A DNA stretch of 64,000 nt from Pseudogemmobacter faecipullorum (GTDB lineage: Bacteria > Pseudomonadota > Alphaproteobacteria > Rhodobacterales > Rhodobacteraceae), in contig NZ_JACDXX010000008.1 of assembly GCF_020539525.1 (NCBI RefSeq), positions 1-64,000 of the forward strand, given 5' to 3'. The notes under the pieces are model-generated. The model ran no database searches and was not told where the DNA came from. It worked only from the letters and a program-made list of their open reading frames with translations. A program made the position numbers and the translations under genes. Shown in pieces: positions 24,261 through 33,841 of the stretch (position 1 is its first letter; each line of letters begins with the position of its first letter).

Positions 24261-24650
24261 CGCGGCGGATGATAGGGACTGAGATCCACATTGCAAGATC
24301 GAATATCAGAACAGATTGAAAATTATGAGATCCTGCGAGGCAGCGCCCGGGCCTGCACCCCCTGATCCCCGCCGTGATCTGGAGTAGTTACCAGAACGGA
24401 GACCGGCCCCCGGAGTGCCCCCCTGCCCGGCGTCACGTCCTGAAAGAATGGCTGATTGCGGCCTCGACCGGCGGAAAACTGGCTGAGGCCTGCCCCTGAA
24501 CCAGGGCGGCAACCGGGGCAGAGTGAACTGCCAAAGGCCGGGAGGGACGGCGGTGACTGAACCGGCACATCGCCTGGTCGGGACATCATGCGGACATGCG
24601 GGTGAAGGGCGTGAGCAGTGGGGCTGCCCATCCCCGGATCCCCAGGGAAA
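24261..24650. other. intergenic, no gene seen
   Basis: This stretch contains the promoter region of the thi operon (minus strand) and otherwise GC-rich sequence. The open frames in it show no family features and no good starts. Confidence 0.5.
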
Positions 24651-24651
24651 G

Positions 24652-24675
24652 AAAAGCCCGCTTGCGCGGGCTTTT
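24652..24675 (-). terminator. Rho-independent terminator after dhaK
   Basis: AAAAGCCCGC and GCGGGCTTTT form a symmetric hairpin around TTGC, 22 bases after the kinase gene. In the minus direction the stem ends in TTTT followed by C and TTTC. Confidence 0.85.
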
Positions 24676-24696
24676 GAAAAACGCTTTGTGCCGGGA

Positions 24697-26442
24697 TCAG
24701 CCCGCGGCCTGCAGGCGCCGGGTGATGCTCGCGGCAAGGGTGATCAGGATCAGACAGCAGGAGGTTGCCCCGGCATCCTGCACCCCGCGCGAGCGCTCGC
24801 CAAGACGCGCTGCCCGGCCCAGTTTCGCGACGAGGCCGATGGTGCTGTCGCGCCCGCGGATGGCAGCCGCCGACATCAGCTCCAGCGCCGGGGCGAAACC
24901 ATCCGCTTTCGCGGCGCTGAATTCTTCCACCGCCGGGACAAGGCAGTCGATCAGGGTCTTATCCCCGACCTGCGCCGAGCCGGTACGCCGCACCCCGGCC
25001 AGCGCCGCGAGCAGCACCGCCTCAAAAGCATCGGCATCCAGCGCCTCGCGGCCCTCAGCCTCATCGGCCATATTCTCAAACATATAGCCATAAAGCGGGC
25101 CCATCGAGCCGCCGATCTCGGTCATCAGCACATCCGAGAGGATGCGCAGAGCATCATCAAGGCCGATCTCCTGGCCGCGGATCCGCTCTGCGGCGCGACC
25201 AAAGCCCTTGGCCATATTAATGCCGTGGTCGCCATCGCCGATCAGCCCGTCAATCTCGGAAAGATGGGCGCGATTGGCGACAATCACTTCGGCCAGCTCG
25301 GTGACAATGGCGGCGGCCTCTGGCCCGGTAACGGCAATATGTGGTCCCTTCAGCCTGGCGGTCTTGACCACTTTGACACGCTCGGCGCTGCGCGCGGCCC
25401 TGCGGCTTTGGGCCGGAGCAAAGCCATTTTGTGCCGCAACCTGGCCCGTGACCATGCCAGGCGCCTCAGCCGAGAGATCAAGCAGCGCCTTCAGCTCCTC
25501 ATCCAGCGCCATGATGGTCAGCGTGGCCCCGACCATCTCCAGCGAGGTGAAGTAATTGCCGACAAAGGCTTTATGGACATGCAATCCCCGCGCATCGAGC
25601 TGGCTCTCAACCCGGTCGTAAAGCACGTAAAGCTCATTCACCGGGGTTGCCCCGAGGCCCGAGAGCAGCACCGCCACTTCGGTGCCCGGTGCCATAGCGT
25701 GATCCTCAAGCACGATATCGAGCATGTCATCGGCCACCGCATCCGCGGTTTTCAGGGCTTCGACCCGCACCCCCGGCTCGCCGTGATGACCAATACCAAC
25801 TTCCATCGTGCCCGGGGCGATCTGGAAATTCGGGTGACCAACCGCAGGCAGGGTGCAGGGGCCAAGGCCCACCCCCACCGAACGGCAGGCATCAACCGCC
25901 TTCTGTGCCACCGCGATCACCTCGGCGAGGCTGCCACCAAGCGCGGCTTTTGCGCCACCGATCTTCCACATGAAGATCTCGCCCGCGACCCCGCGCCGCT
26001 TTTCACGCTCGGCGAAAGGGGCCGAGCAGACATCGTCATTGGCGACGACAATGCCGGTCTCGATACCCTCGGCGGTGACAGTCTCGCGCGCCATACGCAC
26101 ATTCATATTATCGCCGGCGTAATTGCCAAACAGCACCGCCACCCCTGCCCCGCCATCGGCAGCCCGGATCGCATCGGCAAAGCTTTTCGCCGTGGGCGAG
26201 GAGAACAGCTCTCCCACCGCCACCGCATCGACCAGATTGCGGCCGGTATAGCCGATAAAGGCAGGCTCATGCCCCGAGCCACCGCCGGTCACGATCCCGA
26301 CCCGGCCCTGTTGCGGCGCATTGGTTGAGACCACCACCCGGGGGTTGTCGGGCGAGAGGCGAACCAGATCGCGGTGCGCACGGACAAAACCGGCAACGGT
26401 TTCGTCAACGATATCATCGGGATTGTTCAGAAATCTTTGCAT
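24697..26442 (-). CDS. DhaK-DhaL fusion kinase (dihydroxyacetone/erythrulose-type)
   Basis: The protein has 581 residues. The N-terminal DhaK domain has NAPQQGRVGIVTGGGSGHEP, FGNYAGDNMN and the substrate-binding histidine in VGIGHHGEPGVRVE. The DhaL domain from about 370 has LIGDGDHGINMAKGFG with Mg-binding aspartates, and GGSMGPLYGYMF, GDKTLIDCLVPA, GRDSTIGLVAKLGRAARLGE. This is the ATP-using single-chain form. With a GolD/DthD-like dehydrogenase and a polyol-type ABC importer in the operon, D- or L-erythrulose is as likely a substrate as dihydroxyacetone. GTG 26454 overlapping the previous stop is an alternative start; ATG 26442 gives the usual MxRFLNNPDDIV start. Confidence 0.85.
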   Translation of the reverse strand: MQRFLNNPDDIVDETVAGFVRAHRDLVRLSPDNPRVVVSTNAPQQGRVGIVTGGGSGHEPAFIGYTGRNLVDAVAVGELFSSPTAKSFADAIRAADGGAGVAVLFGNYAGDNMNVRMARETVTAEGIETGIVVANDDVCSAPFAEREKRRGVAGEIFMWKIGGAKAALGGSLAEVIAVAQKAVDACRSVGVGLGPCTLPAVGHPNFQIAPGTMEVGIGHHGEPGVRVEALKTADAVADDMLDIVLEDHAMAPGTEVAVLLSGLGATPVNELYVLYDRVESQLDARGLHVHKAFVGNYFTSLEMVGATLTIMALDEELKALLDLSAEAPGMVTGQVAAQNGFAPAQSRRAARSAERVKVVKTARLKGPHIAVTGPEAAAIVTELAEVIVANRAHLSEIDGLIGDGDHGINMAKGFGRAAERIRGQEIGLDDALRILSDVLMTEIGGSMGPLYGYMFENMADEAEGREALDADAFEAVLLAALAGVRRTGSAQVGDKTLIDCLVPAVEEFSAAKADGFAPALELMSAAAIRGRDSTIGLVAKLGRAARLGERSRGVQDAGATSCCLILITLAASITRRLQAAG

Positions 26443-26450
26443 GTTCCGGG

Positions 26451-27209
26451 TCACTTCACAGTATAGCCGCCATCGACCAGCAGGTCGGCGCCATTGATCA
26501 TCGCGGCCTGGTCCGATGCCAGGAAGACCGCAGCTGCCGCAATTTCTTCCGGCTCGGCAAAGCGGCCGGTCGGGATCTGGGTCTTCAGCGCCTCACCCTT
26601 CGGACCATCCCAGGCTTTGCGGCCCAGCTCGGTCAGCACCACAGTGGGCGAGATGGAATTGACGGTGATGCCATACTTGCCCCATTCCAGCGCCAGGGTT
26701 TTGGTAACGCCGATAATGCCGAATTTAGTGGCGCAATAGGCGACATGGCCGTCAATCGCCACCGATCCTGCCTGGCTGGCGAGGTTGATAATCCGGCCGC
26801 CGCGTCCCTGGGTGATCAGGCGGTTGCCAAAGGCCTGGGCCATCTGGAAGCTGCCGGTCAGGTTCACCGCAAGACTGCGATCCCAGGCCACCTGGCTGAT
26901 CTCGGCCGCCGGCGCCAGATCAACGATACCGGCGCTGTTGGCGAGGATGTCGAGACCACCGAAGGCAGCGAGCACGGCCTCAAGCGCGGCCTCCACCGAA
27001 GCGCGCGAGGTCACGTCACAGGCAAAGGCTTTCGCGCCTTCGAGGCTGGCCGCATGGGCTTCGGCAGCGCCGAGGTTCATATCCAGCAGGGCAACCTTTG
27101 CCCCTTTGGCGGCAAAAGCAGCGGCAATCGCCGCGCCGATCCCCGAGGCCGCGCCGGTCACGACGGCGATCTTGCCAGAGAGTGAAAAATCGTAAGCAAA
27201 GCCGGACAT
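26451..27209 (-). CDS. SDR-family polyol dehydrogenase (GolD/D-threitol dehydrogenase-like)
   Basis: This 252-residue short-chain dehydrogenase has NAD motif VVTGAASGIGAAIAAA, Asp in LLDMNLGAA (NAD preference), NSAG, and catalytic Ser plus YCATK. The C-terminus SPTVVLTELGRKAWDGPKGE with AAMINGADLLVDGGYT closely resembles GolD of Listeria and D-threitol dehydrogenases. It would oxidise a tetritol or related polyol to a ketose for the adjacent kinase. ATG 27209 is preferred to TTG 27227 because of the GAAGGA site in front. Substrate is inferred from context. Confidence 0.8.
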   Translation of the reverse strand: MSGFAYDFSLSGKIAVVTGAASGIGAAIAAAFAAKGAKVALLDMNLGAAEAHAASLEGAKAFACDVTSRASVEAALEAVLAAFGGLDILANSAGIVDLAPAAEISQVAWDRSLAVNLTGSFQMAQAFGNRLITQGRGGRIINLASQAGSVAIDGHVAYCATKFGIIGVTKTLALEWGKYGITVNSISPTVVLTELGRKAWDGPKGEALKTQIPTGRFAEPEEIAAAAVFLASDQAAMINGADLLVDGGYTVK

Positions 27210-27327
27210 GGCGGTTCCTTCGGACAAAGGCGGAGGGCTGCAGGAGGCGGGCGGCTATATCGGCTGCCCACCGGAAGTCTGGTACGGGAAGGGCCTGCAC
27301 AGACGCGGCCCTTCCCGATGCTCTGGC

Positions 27328-28311
27328 TTACTGACGCTCGGCCAGCAGCGCGTCGACATTCTCAGCCGTGACCGGGGTCCATGGCACGTTATATTCGGCA
27401 TCTTTGCCGCCGTTCCACGGCATATCGGTATATTTGGCCCAGATATCCGATTTCGGCTGGTAATCGGGCAGCACTGCCGCGATGGCGAGATCGACTGCGC
27501 CCTGGGCCTGAGCGGCACCATCTTGCAGGATCGAGGCCATATCGCCGGCTTTCACCGCGGTCAGCGCATCGGTCACGCCGTCGATCCCGGCAATGGCGAT
27601 GGTGGTGACGTCGATATCGGCGGCCTTGATTGCCTCAATCGCGCCAAGCGCCATCTCGTCATTCTGGCCGATCACCCCGTTGATCGCCTCACCATGTTTG
27701 GTCAGCCAGTTTTCCATCAGGCTCTGACCCTCGGCGCGGCTCCAGTTGGCGGTCTGCTGTTCCAGCACTTTCACTTCCGGGCATTCGGCCAGGGCTTTCA
27801 TATTGCCCTCAAGACGCTGGATCTGCGCCGACTGGCCGATCGGACCTTCGATGATCACGACATTGCCCTTGCAGCCGATTTTATCGAGGACATATTTTGC
27901 CTCCATATAACCCGACTGCACGTCATCCGAGCCGACATAGGATTTCAGCTTGTCGGAATTGACCCGGGTGTTCGAGCCGATCACCGGGATCCCGGCCTCG
28001 GCGGCCGCATCGACAGCAGCAGCGCCAGCCTCAATATCATGCGGCACGAAGACGATGGCATCATAGCCTTCGGTGATCATAGTCTCGAACTGCTCCTGCT
28101 GGACCAGCGCGTCATAGCGGCCATCGAAGACGGTCAGATCGACCAGGCCTTCTTTTACCGCCGGGTGATTGGCGGCGGCATCGGCCCAGATCTGCATGAA
28201 TTCGGCGTTCAGGCCGTAGACCGTCGCGCCGATACGCGGCTTGTCCTGGGCGAGGGCGCCGGCTGCGCCAAGTGCCAGGATGCTGGCCGTCAGAAGTGAT
28301 TTCACAAACAT
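27328..28311 (-). CDS. ribose-type ABC sugar/polyol-binding protein
   Basis: The 327-residue periplasmic protein has a signal peptide (MFVKSLLTASILALGAAGAL, AQ|DKP) and the type I binding fold: RIGATVYGLNAEFMQIWADA, EGYDAIVFVPHDIEAGAAAV, NGVIGQNDEMALGAIEAIKA and IAIAGIDGVTDALTAVKAGD. It belongs with the permease and ATPase genes upstream in the same operon and feeds the SDR/kinase pair. A tetritol or pentitol ligand is likely from context, but the binding residues do not settle it. Confidence 0.85.
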   Translation of the reverse strand: MFVKSLLTASILALGAAGALAQDKPRIGATVYGLNAEFMQIWADAAANHPAVKEGLVDLTVFDGRYDALVQQEQFETMITEGYDAIVFVPHDIEAGAAAVDAAAEAGIPVIGSNTRVNSDKLKSYVGSDDVQSGYMEAKYVLDKIGCKGNVVIIEGPIGQSAQIQRLEGNMKALAECPEVKVLEQQTANWSRAEGQSLMENWLTKHGEAINGVIGQNDEMALGAIEAIKAADIDVTTIAIAGIDGVTDALTAVKAGDMASILQDGAAQAQGAVDLAIAAVLPDYQPKSDIWAKYTDMPWNGGKDAEYNVPWTPVTAENVDALLAERQ

Positions 28312-28381
28312 ACTATATCCTCCCTGATATAACTGAGATCGTCTGAAGTCTGGTAAAGCTGACAGGTGACTGCGGTTGCCG

Positions 28382-29374
28382 TCAGTCCTCGCGGCTGCGC
28401 GAGCGGTCGAGCATCACGGCGGCCACGATCAGCGCGCCTTTGATCACCTGCTGGTAGTAGGATTCCACGCCCTGCAGATCGAGGCCGTTGTTCACCACGC
28501 CGATCAGCAACGCCCCGATCAGCGTGCCCGAAACCCGGCCGATCCCCCCGGCCAGCGAGGTGCCGCCGATCACCACGGCGGCAATCGCATCAAGCTCATA
28601 GGCCACGCCCGCCTGGGGCAGGGCCGAGCCGGTGCGCGCCGCAAGGATCATCCCTGCGAGCGCCGCCAGAGCGCCCGAGATCACATAGACCGCAAGGCGG
28701 ATCCGGTTGACCGGCAGGCCCGAGACCTTGGCCGCATGGGGATTGCCCCCCACCGCATAGACATGGCGGCCAAAGCGGCTCTGGCTGAGCACGAGATGCG
28801 CGATGATAAACACCGCCAGCAAGAGGATGATCGGCGTCGGAATGCCGAAGATATTGCCGGTGCCGATCCAGCGAAACTCGGGCGTCAGCGCCGGAACCGG
28901 ACGACCGCCCGAATAGAGCAGCGTCAGCCCGCGTGCCGCCGACAGCATACCGAGTGTGGCAACGAAGGCCGGGACTTTAAAGCGGGCGACGAACAGGCCC
29001 GAAACCCCGCCGCAGGCCATGCCGACCAGAAGGCCAGCAAGGATAGCAACGGGCGCGAACCAGGGCGCGCCGGGGATGAAGGTGGCGGTCGAGCTGGTGG
29101 CAAAGCTGCCCGCCACCACCCCTGCGAGGGCGACGACTGAGCCGACCGAAAGGTCGATGCCGCGCGTCAGAATGACGAAGGTCATACCAATCGCCAGAAT
29201 GCCATTGATCGAGACCTGGCGCAGCACGTTCAGCAGGTTGCGCGTGGTCAGGAAATTCTCGCTGATCACCGCCAGAACGGCACAGCACAAAGCCAGCGCC
29301 AGAACGATGCCGTATTTCTGCATCATCTGTGCGGCCTGAAAGCCGGAGGCGGCCTGCGGATTTGGGGTGCTCAT
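28382..29374 (-). CDS. ribose-type ABC permease (RbsC family)
   Basis: The 330-residue membrane protein has about ten hydrophobic segments. It carries the family signature ILAIGMTFVILTRGIDLSVG, SVVALAGVVAGSF and the loop VGGNPHAAKVSGLPVNRIRL. ARTGSALPQAGVAYELDAIA and AVVIGGTSLAGGIGRVSGTL are typical C-terminal parts of RbsC-type permeases. It lies between the ATPase and binding-protein genes in one operon. Confidence 0.88.
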   Translation of the reverse strand: MSTPNPQAASGFQAAQMMQKYGIVLALALCCAVLAVISENFLTTRNLLNVLRQVSINGILAIGMTFVILTRGIDLSVGSVVALAGVVAGSFATSSTATFIPGAPWFAPVAILAGLLVGMACGGVSGLFVARFKVPAFVATLGMLSAARGLTLLYSGGRPVPALTPEFRWIGTGNIFGIPTPIILLLAVFIIAHLVLSQSRFGRHVYAVGGNPHAAKVSGLPVNRIRLAVYVISGALAALAGMILAARTGSALPQAGVAYELDAIAAVVIGGTSLAGGIGRVSGTLIGALLIGVVNNGLDLQGVESYYQQVIKGALIVAAVMLDRSRSRED

Positions 29375-29401
29375 TGCGGCATAGCTCCTGCTTTCTCCCT
29401 C

Positions 29402-30880
29402 TCAGACCGCCAGATGCAGCAGCGCTTCCGCGCTCAGCTCTGCCCGGGACAACATGCCCGCCTGATGGCCGTCTTTCATCACAATGACCCGGTCGGCCAT
29501 GCCGAGGATCTCATCGGTCTCGGAGGAGACCATCAACACCGTGCCGCCCGCCCGGGCGAAATCTGACATCACCCGGTAGATTTCGCGTTTTGCGCCGACA
29601 TCGACGCCGCGCGTCGGCTCATCGAGCAGCAGGATTTCCGGCGCGGTCAGAAACCATTTCCCGAGCACGACCTTTTGCTGATTGCCCCCCGAGAGATAGG
29701 CCACCGAAAGCGCATCCGTGGCGGTCTTGATCTTCAGCTCGTCAATCATCGCCCGCGCCCCCGCCGCCTCACGCCCGCCCTGCATCACGCCCAGAGGGGA
29801 AAGTCCGGGCAAAATGGCCAGCGACAGATTTTCGCGCACACTTCCCGCCAGAACGAGGCCCGAACCTTTGCGGTCCTCGGTGACAAAGGCGATCCTTGCG
29901 GCAATGGCCTCGCGCGGGCTGGTCAGGCGGACGGGCTTGCCATGTATCAGCACTTCGCCGCCCGCCTGAGCGGAAAGGCCGAACAGACGCTCAAAAATCT
30001 CACTGCGCCCCGAGCCCATCAGCCCATAAATGCCAAGGATCTCGCCGCGATGGGCGGTGAAGCTGACACCGCTGAGGCCCCGGTCGCCCGAGAGATCGCG
30101 CACTTCCAGCACCTGTTCCGGGTCGGACTGGTTTTGTTTGACGAATTCCTCATTCAACGGGCGGCCCACGATCAGCTGGATCAGCCGCTCTTTATCGAGA
30201 TCAGCAATCGCCCCCTCCTCGATGAACTCGCCATCGCGGAACACGGTGTAGCTGTCGCAGATATCAAAAATTTCCGAGAGGCGGTGGCTGACATAAATCA
30301 CGCCCTTGCCTTTGTCGCGCAGGGTTTCAATGGCACGAAACAGCTGGCGCGCCTCGGCCTCACCAAGGGCCGAGGTCGGCTCGTCAAGGATGATGACCTC
30401 GGCCTCATGGCTCAGCGCCTTGGCGATTTCGACCAGCTGGGTCTGGGCCACGGTCAGGCTCATCATCGGCTGATCGGCGCGGATGTTAAAGCCAAAGCCG
30501 TCGAGCAGCTCCTGGGTTTTGCGGTTCATGCTGCGAAAATCAATCCGGCCCGGAAACCGCACCGGCTCACGGCCGAGCCAGATGTTCTCGGCCACACTCA
30601 TCGCCGGGATCGGGGACAGCTCCTGCTCGACCATGGCGATGCCATTGGCCAGAGCATCACCCGGCCCCGAGAAGCTGACCTCGCTGCCATTGCGCAGGAT
30701 TTTGCCCTGATCGCGGGGCTGAATGCCCATGATGATTTTCAGAAACGTGGATTTGCCCGCGCCATTTCCACCGCAAAGCGCATGTACCGAGCCGGGGGCC
30801 AGGCGGAATCGGCCATTTTTCAGCGCCGGGACGCCCGAGAAGCTTTTGCTCAGGGCTTCGACTTCAAGAACCGGCTGCAT
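29402..30880 (-). CDS. ribose-type ABC ATPase, two nucleotide-binding domains (RbsA family)
   Basis: The 492-residue tandem ATPase has in its first domain CGGNGAGKSTFLKIIMG, LTVAQTQLVEIAKALSHEAE and VIILDEPTSALGE. The second has the degenerate Walker A GLMGSGRSEIFERLFG, LSGGNQQKVVLGKWFLTAPE and ILLLDEPTRGVDVGAK. This is the standard sugar-importer ATPase. ATG 30880 is chosen for its GGGAGGAG site; the frame runs on to 30955 without a good start. It is first gene of the polyol operon, directly behind operator-like motifs. Confidence 0.88.
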   Translation of the reverse strand: MQPVLEVEALSKSFSGVPALKNGRFRLAPGSVHALCGGNGAGKSTFLKIIMGIQPRDQGKILRNGSEVSFSGPGDALANGIAMVEQELSPIPAMSVAENIWLGREPVRFPGRIDFRSMNRKTQELLDGFGFNIRADQPMMSLTVAQTQLVEIAKALSHEAEVIILDEPTSALGEAEARQLFRAIETLRDKGKGVIYVSHRLSEIFDICDSYTVFRDGEFIEEGAIADLDKERLIQLIVGRPLNEEFVKQNQSDPEQVLEVRDLSGDRGLSGVSFTAHRGEILGIYGLMGSGRSEIFERLFGLSAQAGGEVLIHGKPVRLTSPREAIAARIAFVTEDRKGSGLVLAGSVRENLSLAILPGLSPLGVMQGGREAAGARAMIDELKIKTATDALSVAYLSGGNQQKVVLGKWFLTAPEILLLDEPTRGVDVGAKREIYRVMSDFARAGGTVLMVSSETDEILGMADRVIVMKDGHQAGMLSRAELSAEALLHLAV

Positions 30881-31010
30881 CGCTCCTCCCCGGGGCTGGT
30901 TGCATATGACAAAATTCACAAATGTCTGGAAAATGTTAAATCTTCGCGGCGTCATATGTCAATATTGTTTTTACAAATGACAAATAAGCTGAAAATTCTG
31001 ACCTGTTACA
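30881..31010 (-). promoter_or_regulatory. promoter region of polyol operon with ACAAATGWCA-like motifs
   Basis: This is an A/T-rich stretch between the operon start and the next gene. Plus-strand CACAAATGTCT (30918-30927) and TTACAAATGACA (30971-30982) match elements found before the TRAP operon, the SorC-type regulator and the ABC operon at 60.4 kb. TGTCA at 30957 and TGACA at 30978 also form a spaced inverted repeat. The elements are probably binding sites of a sugar-responsive repressor. Confidence 0.5.
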
Positions 31011-31111
31011 CCGCCAGGCCAACCGCCCAGGTTATGTTCAGCCCGTCTCAAAGCCCCCCGCGACCGGCAAGCGGCAGGGTGATTCCTGGCTCGGAAGGGG
31101 GAAAATGCAAA

Positions 31112-31140
31112 ACGTCCTGCTGCGCCGGGCAGCAGGACGT
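31112..31140 (-). terminator. terminator after DUF2322 gene
   Basis: A perfect 12-bp stem, ACGTCCTGCTGC and GCAGCAGGACGT around a five-base loop, is followed in the minus direction by TTTTGCATTTT. Confidence 0.8.
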
Positions 31141-31211
31141 AAGGGCTGCAGCGGTAAGAGCCGCTGGTGGGAAATGGGCCGCATCACCCGGCGGCTGCCG
31201 GGGCGCGGGGC

Positions 31212-31541
31212 TCAGGCGCGGATCAGTTCGATCTCGAGCCCCGGGCCCTCGCTCAGCACCGCAAAAAGGCGATCGATATTCGGATGGGCCCCCGGACGGT
31301 TTCTGGCATCGGCCGTATGTTCGGCAAAAATCTCGAGCCCATGCTGCGCCGCCGCCCTGTCGAGCCGGCCAAACTGCTGGTGCAGATACTGATAGACCGC
31401 GAGCGACCCCTGCTTGCCAGGTTCATTGGCGATGCTGGCAATGAGCTCACCAGTGGCCGTTTTCAGCTCGATACGCGCCAGGCCGTCGATGGGCGGCAGG
31501 GCCTGCAGATTGTCTTTGAACGAAGCTCCGGGCCGGATCAT
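31212..31541 (-). CDS. DUF2322 family protein
   Basis: The 109-residue soluble protein has FKDNLQALPPIDGLARIELK, PGKQGSLAVYQYLHQQFGRL, and HTADARNRPGAHPNIDRLFA. I recognise this as a DUF2322 protein, a small conserved family of unknown function in Proteobacteria. It starts at ATG 31541 with GGGAGGCGG in front and has its own terminator, so it is probably monocistronic. No catalytic motif is obvious. Confidence 0.7.
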   Translation of the reverse strand: MIRPGASFKDNLQALPPIDGLARIELKTATGELIASIANEPGKQGSLAVYQYLHQQFGRLDRAAAQHGLEIFAEHTADARNRPGAHPNIDRLFAVLSEGPGLEIELIRA

Positions 31542-32080
31542 CGCCGCCTCCCTCTCTCTCTGTCAGAATTGCCTGGCCTCTAGCAGTTTGCCGCCCCTCC
31601 CACCAGATCAGGCACTCAGATCACCGGCGCCGTGGCGTGCATTGCCACAGATCCGCCGCCGCGCCACCCGAGCGCCCCCGTCTGCCAGCGATATTCTGCC
31701 CTGCGCCGCCGAAAATAATCCGACATTTTTCAACGACGTGAAATACACCCCATGATTGATAACCTGGGCACGCGAATATCACCGATAACTCATAACTCAG
31801 GCAGCCGAAAAGCCGGCGCAGCCCTGCCCGGATGCAGGATGGCGTCGCGTCATAGTGTTCATAATAAAGCTGAAATCTGTTTTCGGCTGAGATCCGGCCG
31901 CAAAGCTGGCTGCTCCCGCCGCCATGCCGGGCGCTTCTGGTATGCAACCTGAAATTGCAATTAACCCCGAATCCGCGCTCTCCCTCAGGTGGTGCCGAAG
32001 CCCGCATCCCCTGGCAGACTATATTGACAATGAGGCGATTTTCCCGCGGGGAGGAGGGGCAACAGGTGGAGGGCCAGAGC
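31542..32080. other. intergenic, no gene seen
   Basis: This is a divergent promoter region between the DUF2322 gene and the symporter gene. Open frames here lack ribosome sites and family features. Confidence 0.5.
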
Positions 32081-33547
32081 ATGGTTTGGTTGGAAGAATT
32101 TCTCGGTACGGTGGGCAGCATTGTCTGGGGCCCCTGGATGCTGATCCCGCTTTTGCTGGGAACAGGCCTCTATCTGACAGCGCGGCTCGGCCTTTTGCAG
32201 CTGCTCTATCTCGGCCCGGCCCTGCGTCTGGGGCTGATCAAACGCAAAGACAGCGGCGCCGAAGGCGATCTGTCGCAGTTTCAGGCCCTGACCACCGCGC
32301 TGGCCGCAACCGTGGGGACCGGCAATATCGTCGGCGTCGCCACCGCCATCGGTGTGGGCGGACCGGGGGCTTTGTTCTGGATGTGGGTGACCGCGATCCT
32401 TGGCATGGCGTCGAAATATGCCGAGGCCTTCCTTGGTGTGCGTTACCGCACCACGGACAGCGCCGGTGAAAAGAACGGCGGCCCGCAATATTACCTCGAG
32501 CGCGGCATTCCCGGCGCTTTCGGCAAATTCCTCGCCCTCTCCTTTGCCATCTTCGCCGTGATCGCCTGCTTCGGCATCGGCAATATGACCCAGGGCAATT
32601 CCATCGCCTCTAACCTTGAGCGCAGCTTCGCCGTGCCGCTATGGCTGACGGGCGCGGTTCTCGCGGGGCTGACGCTGCTGGTTCTGGTGGGTGGCATCAG
32701 GGCCATCGGCCGGGTGACCGCCGGTCTGGTGCCGGTGATGATCGTCTTCTATGTCGTCGCCGCCCTCTATATTCTGGTGGCCAATGCCAGCGCGGTGCCA
32801 GCGGCCCTTGGCCTGGTGTTCAGTTCGGCCTTTACCGGCAGCTCGGCAGTGGGCGGCTTCCTTGGCTCGACCATCATGATCGCGGTGCAGTTCGGCGTGG
32901 CGCGCGGCATTTTCTCGAACGAATCCGGCATGGGTTCGGCCGCGATTGCCGCCGCCTCGGCCCAGACCATCCATCCGGTGCGCCAGGGTCTGGTGTCGAT
33001 GACCCAGACCTTCATCGATACGATCATCGTGGTCAGCTGCACCGGCCTCGTCATTGTCACCACCGGTGTCTGGCATGAAATTGACCCCACGACGGGCGAG
33101 CGGATCGCGGCTTCGGTGATGACCGGCCAGGCCTTCAGCCATGGTCTGCCGGGTGAATGGGGCCACTGGATCGTCACCATCGGCCTGGTTCTCTTTGCCT
33201 ATTCGACCATTCTTGGCTGGGCTTATTACGGCGAGCGCAATGTCGAGCGCCTGTTTGGCCGCGCTCTGGTCATGCCGTTCCGCATTCTGTTCGCCGGCAT
33301 CGTCTATATCGGCTGCACCGTGCAGCTGGGCGTGGTCTGGAACTTCTCGGATGTGGCCAACGGGCTGATGGCAATTCCAAACCTGATTGGCTTGCTGCTG
33401 ATGTCGGGGCTGATTGCGCGCGAAACCCGGCTCTATCTGAAACATGACCCGAAACTGACGGCGAGCCGGGCCGAGGTCGAAGCCTTTATGAAAGGCGATC
33501 CGGGCTGGGAGGAATGGAAGCGCAGCGAGGCGGCCCGCGAGCACTGA
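32081..33547 (+). CDS. alanine/glycine:sodium symporter (AGCS family)
   Basis: The 488-residue membrane protein has about eleven segments. The AGCS signature is plain: ALTTALAATVGTGNIVGVAT, PGALFWMWVTAILGMASKYA, GGPQYYLERGIPG, then ARGIFSNESGMGSAAIAAAS and STILGWAYYGERNVERLFG. It imports alanine or glycine with sodium. ATG 32081 has GGTGGAGG in front and gives the usual N-terminus; the frame extends to 31955 without support. A strong terminator follows. Confidence 0.92.
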   Translation: MVWLEEFLGTVGSIVWGPWMLIPLLLGTGLYLTARLGLLQLLYLGPALRLGLIKRKDSGAEGDLSQFQALTTALAATVGTGNIVGVATAIGVGGPGALFWMWVTAILGMASKYAEAFLGVRYRTTDSAGEKNGGPQYYLERGIPGAFGKFLALSFAIFAVIACFGIGNMTQGNSIASNLERSFAVPLWLTGAVLAGLTLLVLVGGIRAIGRVTAGLVPVMIVFYVVAALYILVANASAVPAALGLVFSSAFTGSSAVGGFLGSTIMIAVQFGVARGIFSNESGMGSAAIAAASAQTIHPVRQGLVSMTQTFIDTIIVVSCTGLVIVTTGVWHEIDPTTGERIAASVMTGQAFSHGLPGEWGHWIVTIGLVLFAYSTILGWAYYGERNVERLFGRALVMPFRILFAGIVYIGCTVQLGVVWNFSDVANGLMAIPNLIGLLLMSGLIARETRLYLKHDPKLTASRAEVEAFMKGDPGWEEWKRSEAAREH

Positions 33548-33566
33548 TCCCTGCTGACAAAATCAG

Positions 33567-33594
33567 AACGCCCGGGCAAAGGCCCGGGCGTTTT
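33567..33594 (+). terminator. terminator after AGCS symporter
   Basis: CGCCCGGGC and GCCCGGGCG pair around AAAG and are followed by TTTT. Confidence 0.88.
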
Positions 33595-33841
33595 CATCTC
33601 TGCCGCCAGGCTGAGAAAGCCGCAGCCGCGGGGCACGAAACAGCTCTTTCCGGCCAGAAATCAGCTCGATATGTCAGAAATCCGGCAGGTTCTGCGATAG
33701 TTCTCGCTATTTTGCTGCAACCAGGCTAGAGGGGCGCTGCATATTTTGTTTTCGAACCCTGTTCCTGTCGGCTCAGCATTCGATTTGCAGCTTTGCCGGG
33801 CCGCTGCGCGATGTGAGCGGCATCATACAGGAAACAGCACG

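Noticed and set aside
24306-24737. 143-codon minus-strand frame between thi and dhaK genes
   Set aside because: Composition is that of random GC-rich sequence (Pro, Arg, Gly, Ser) and it runs across the kinase terminator.
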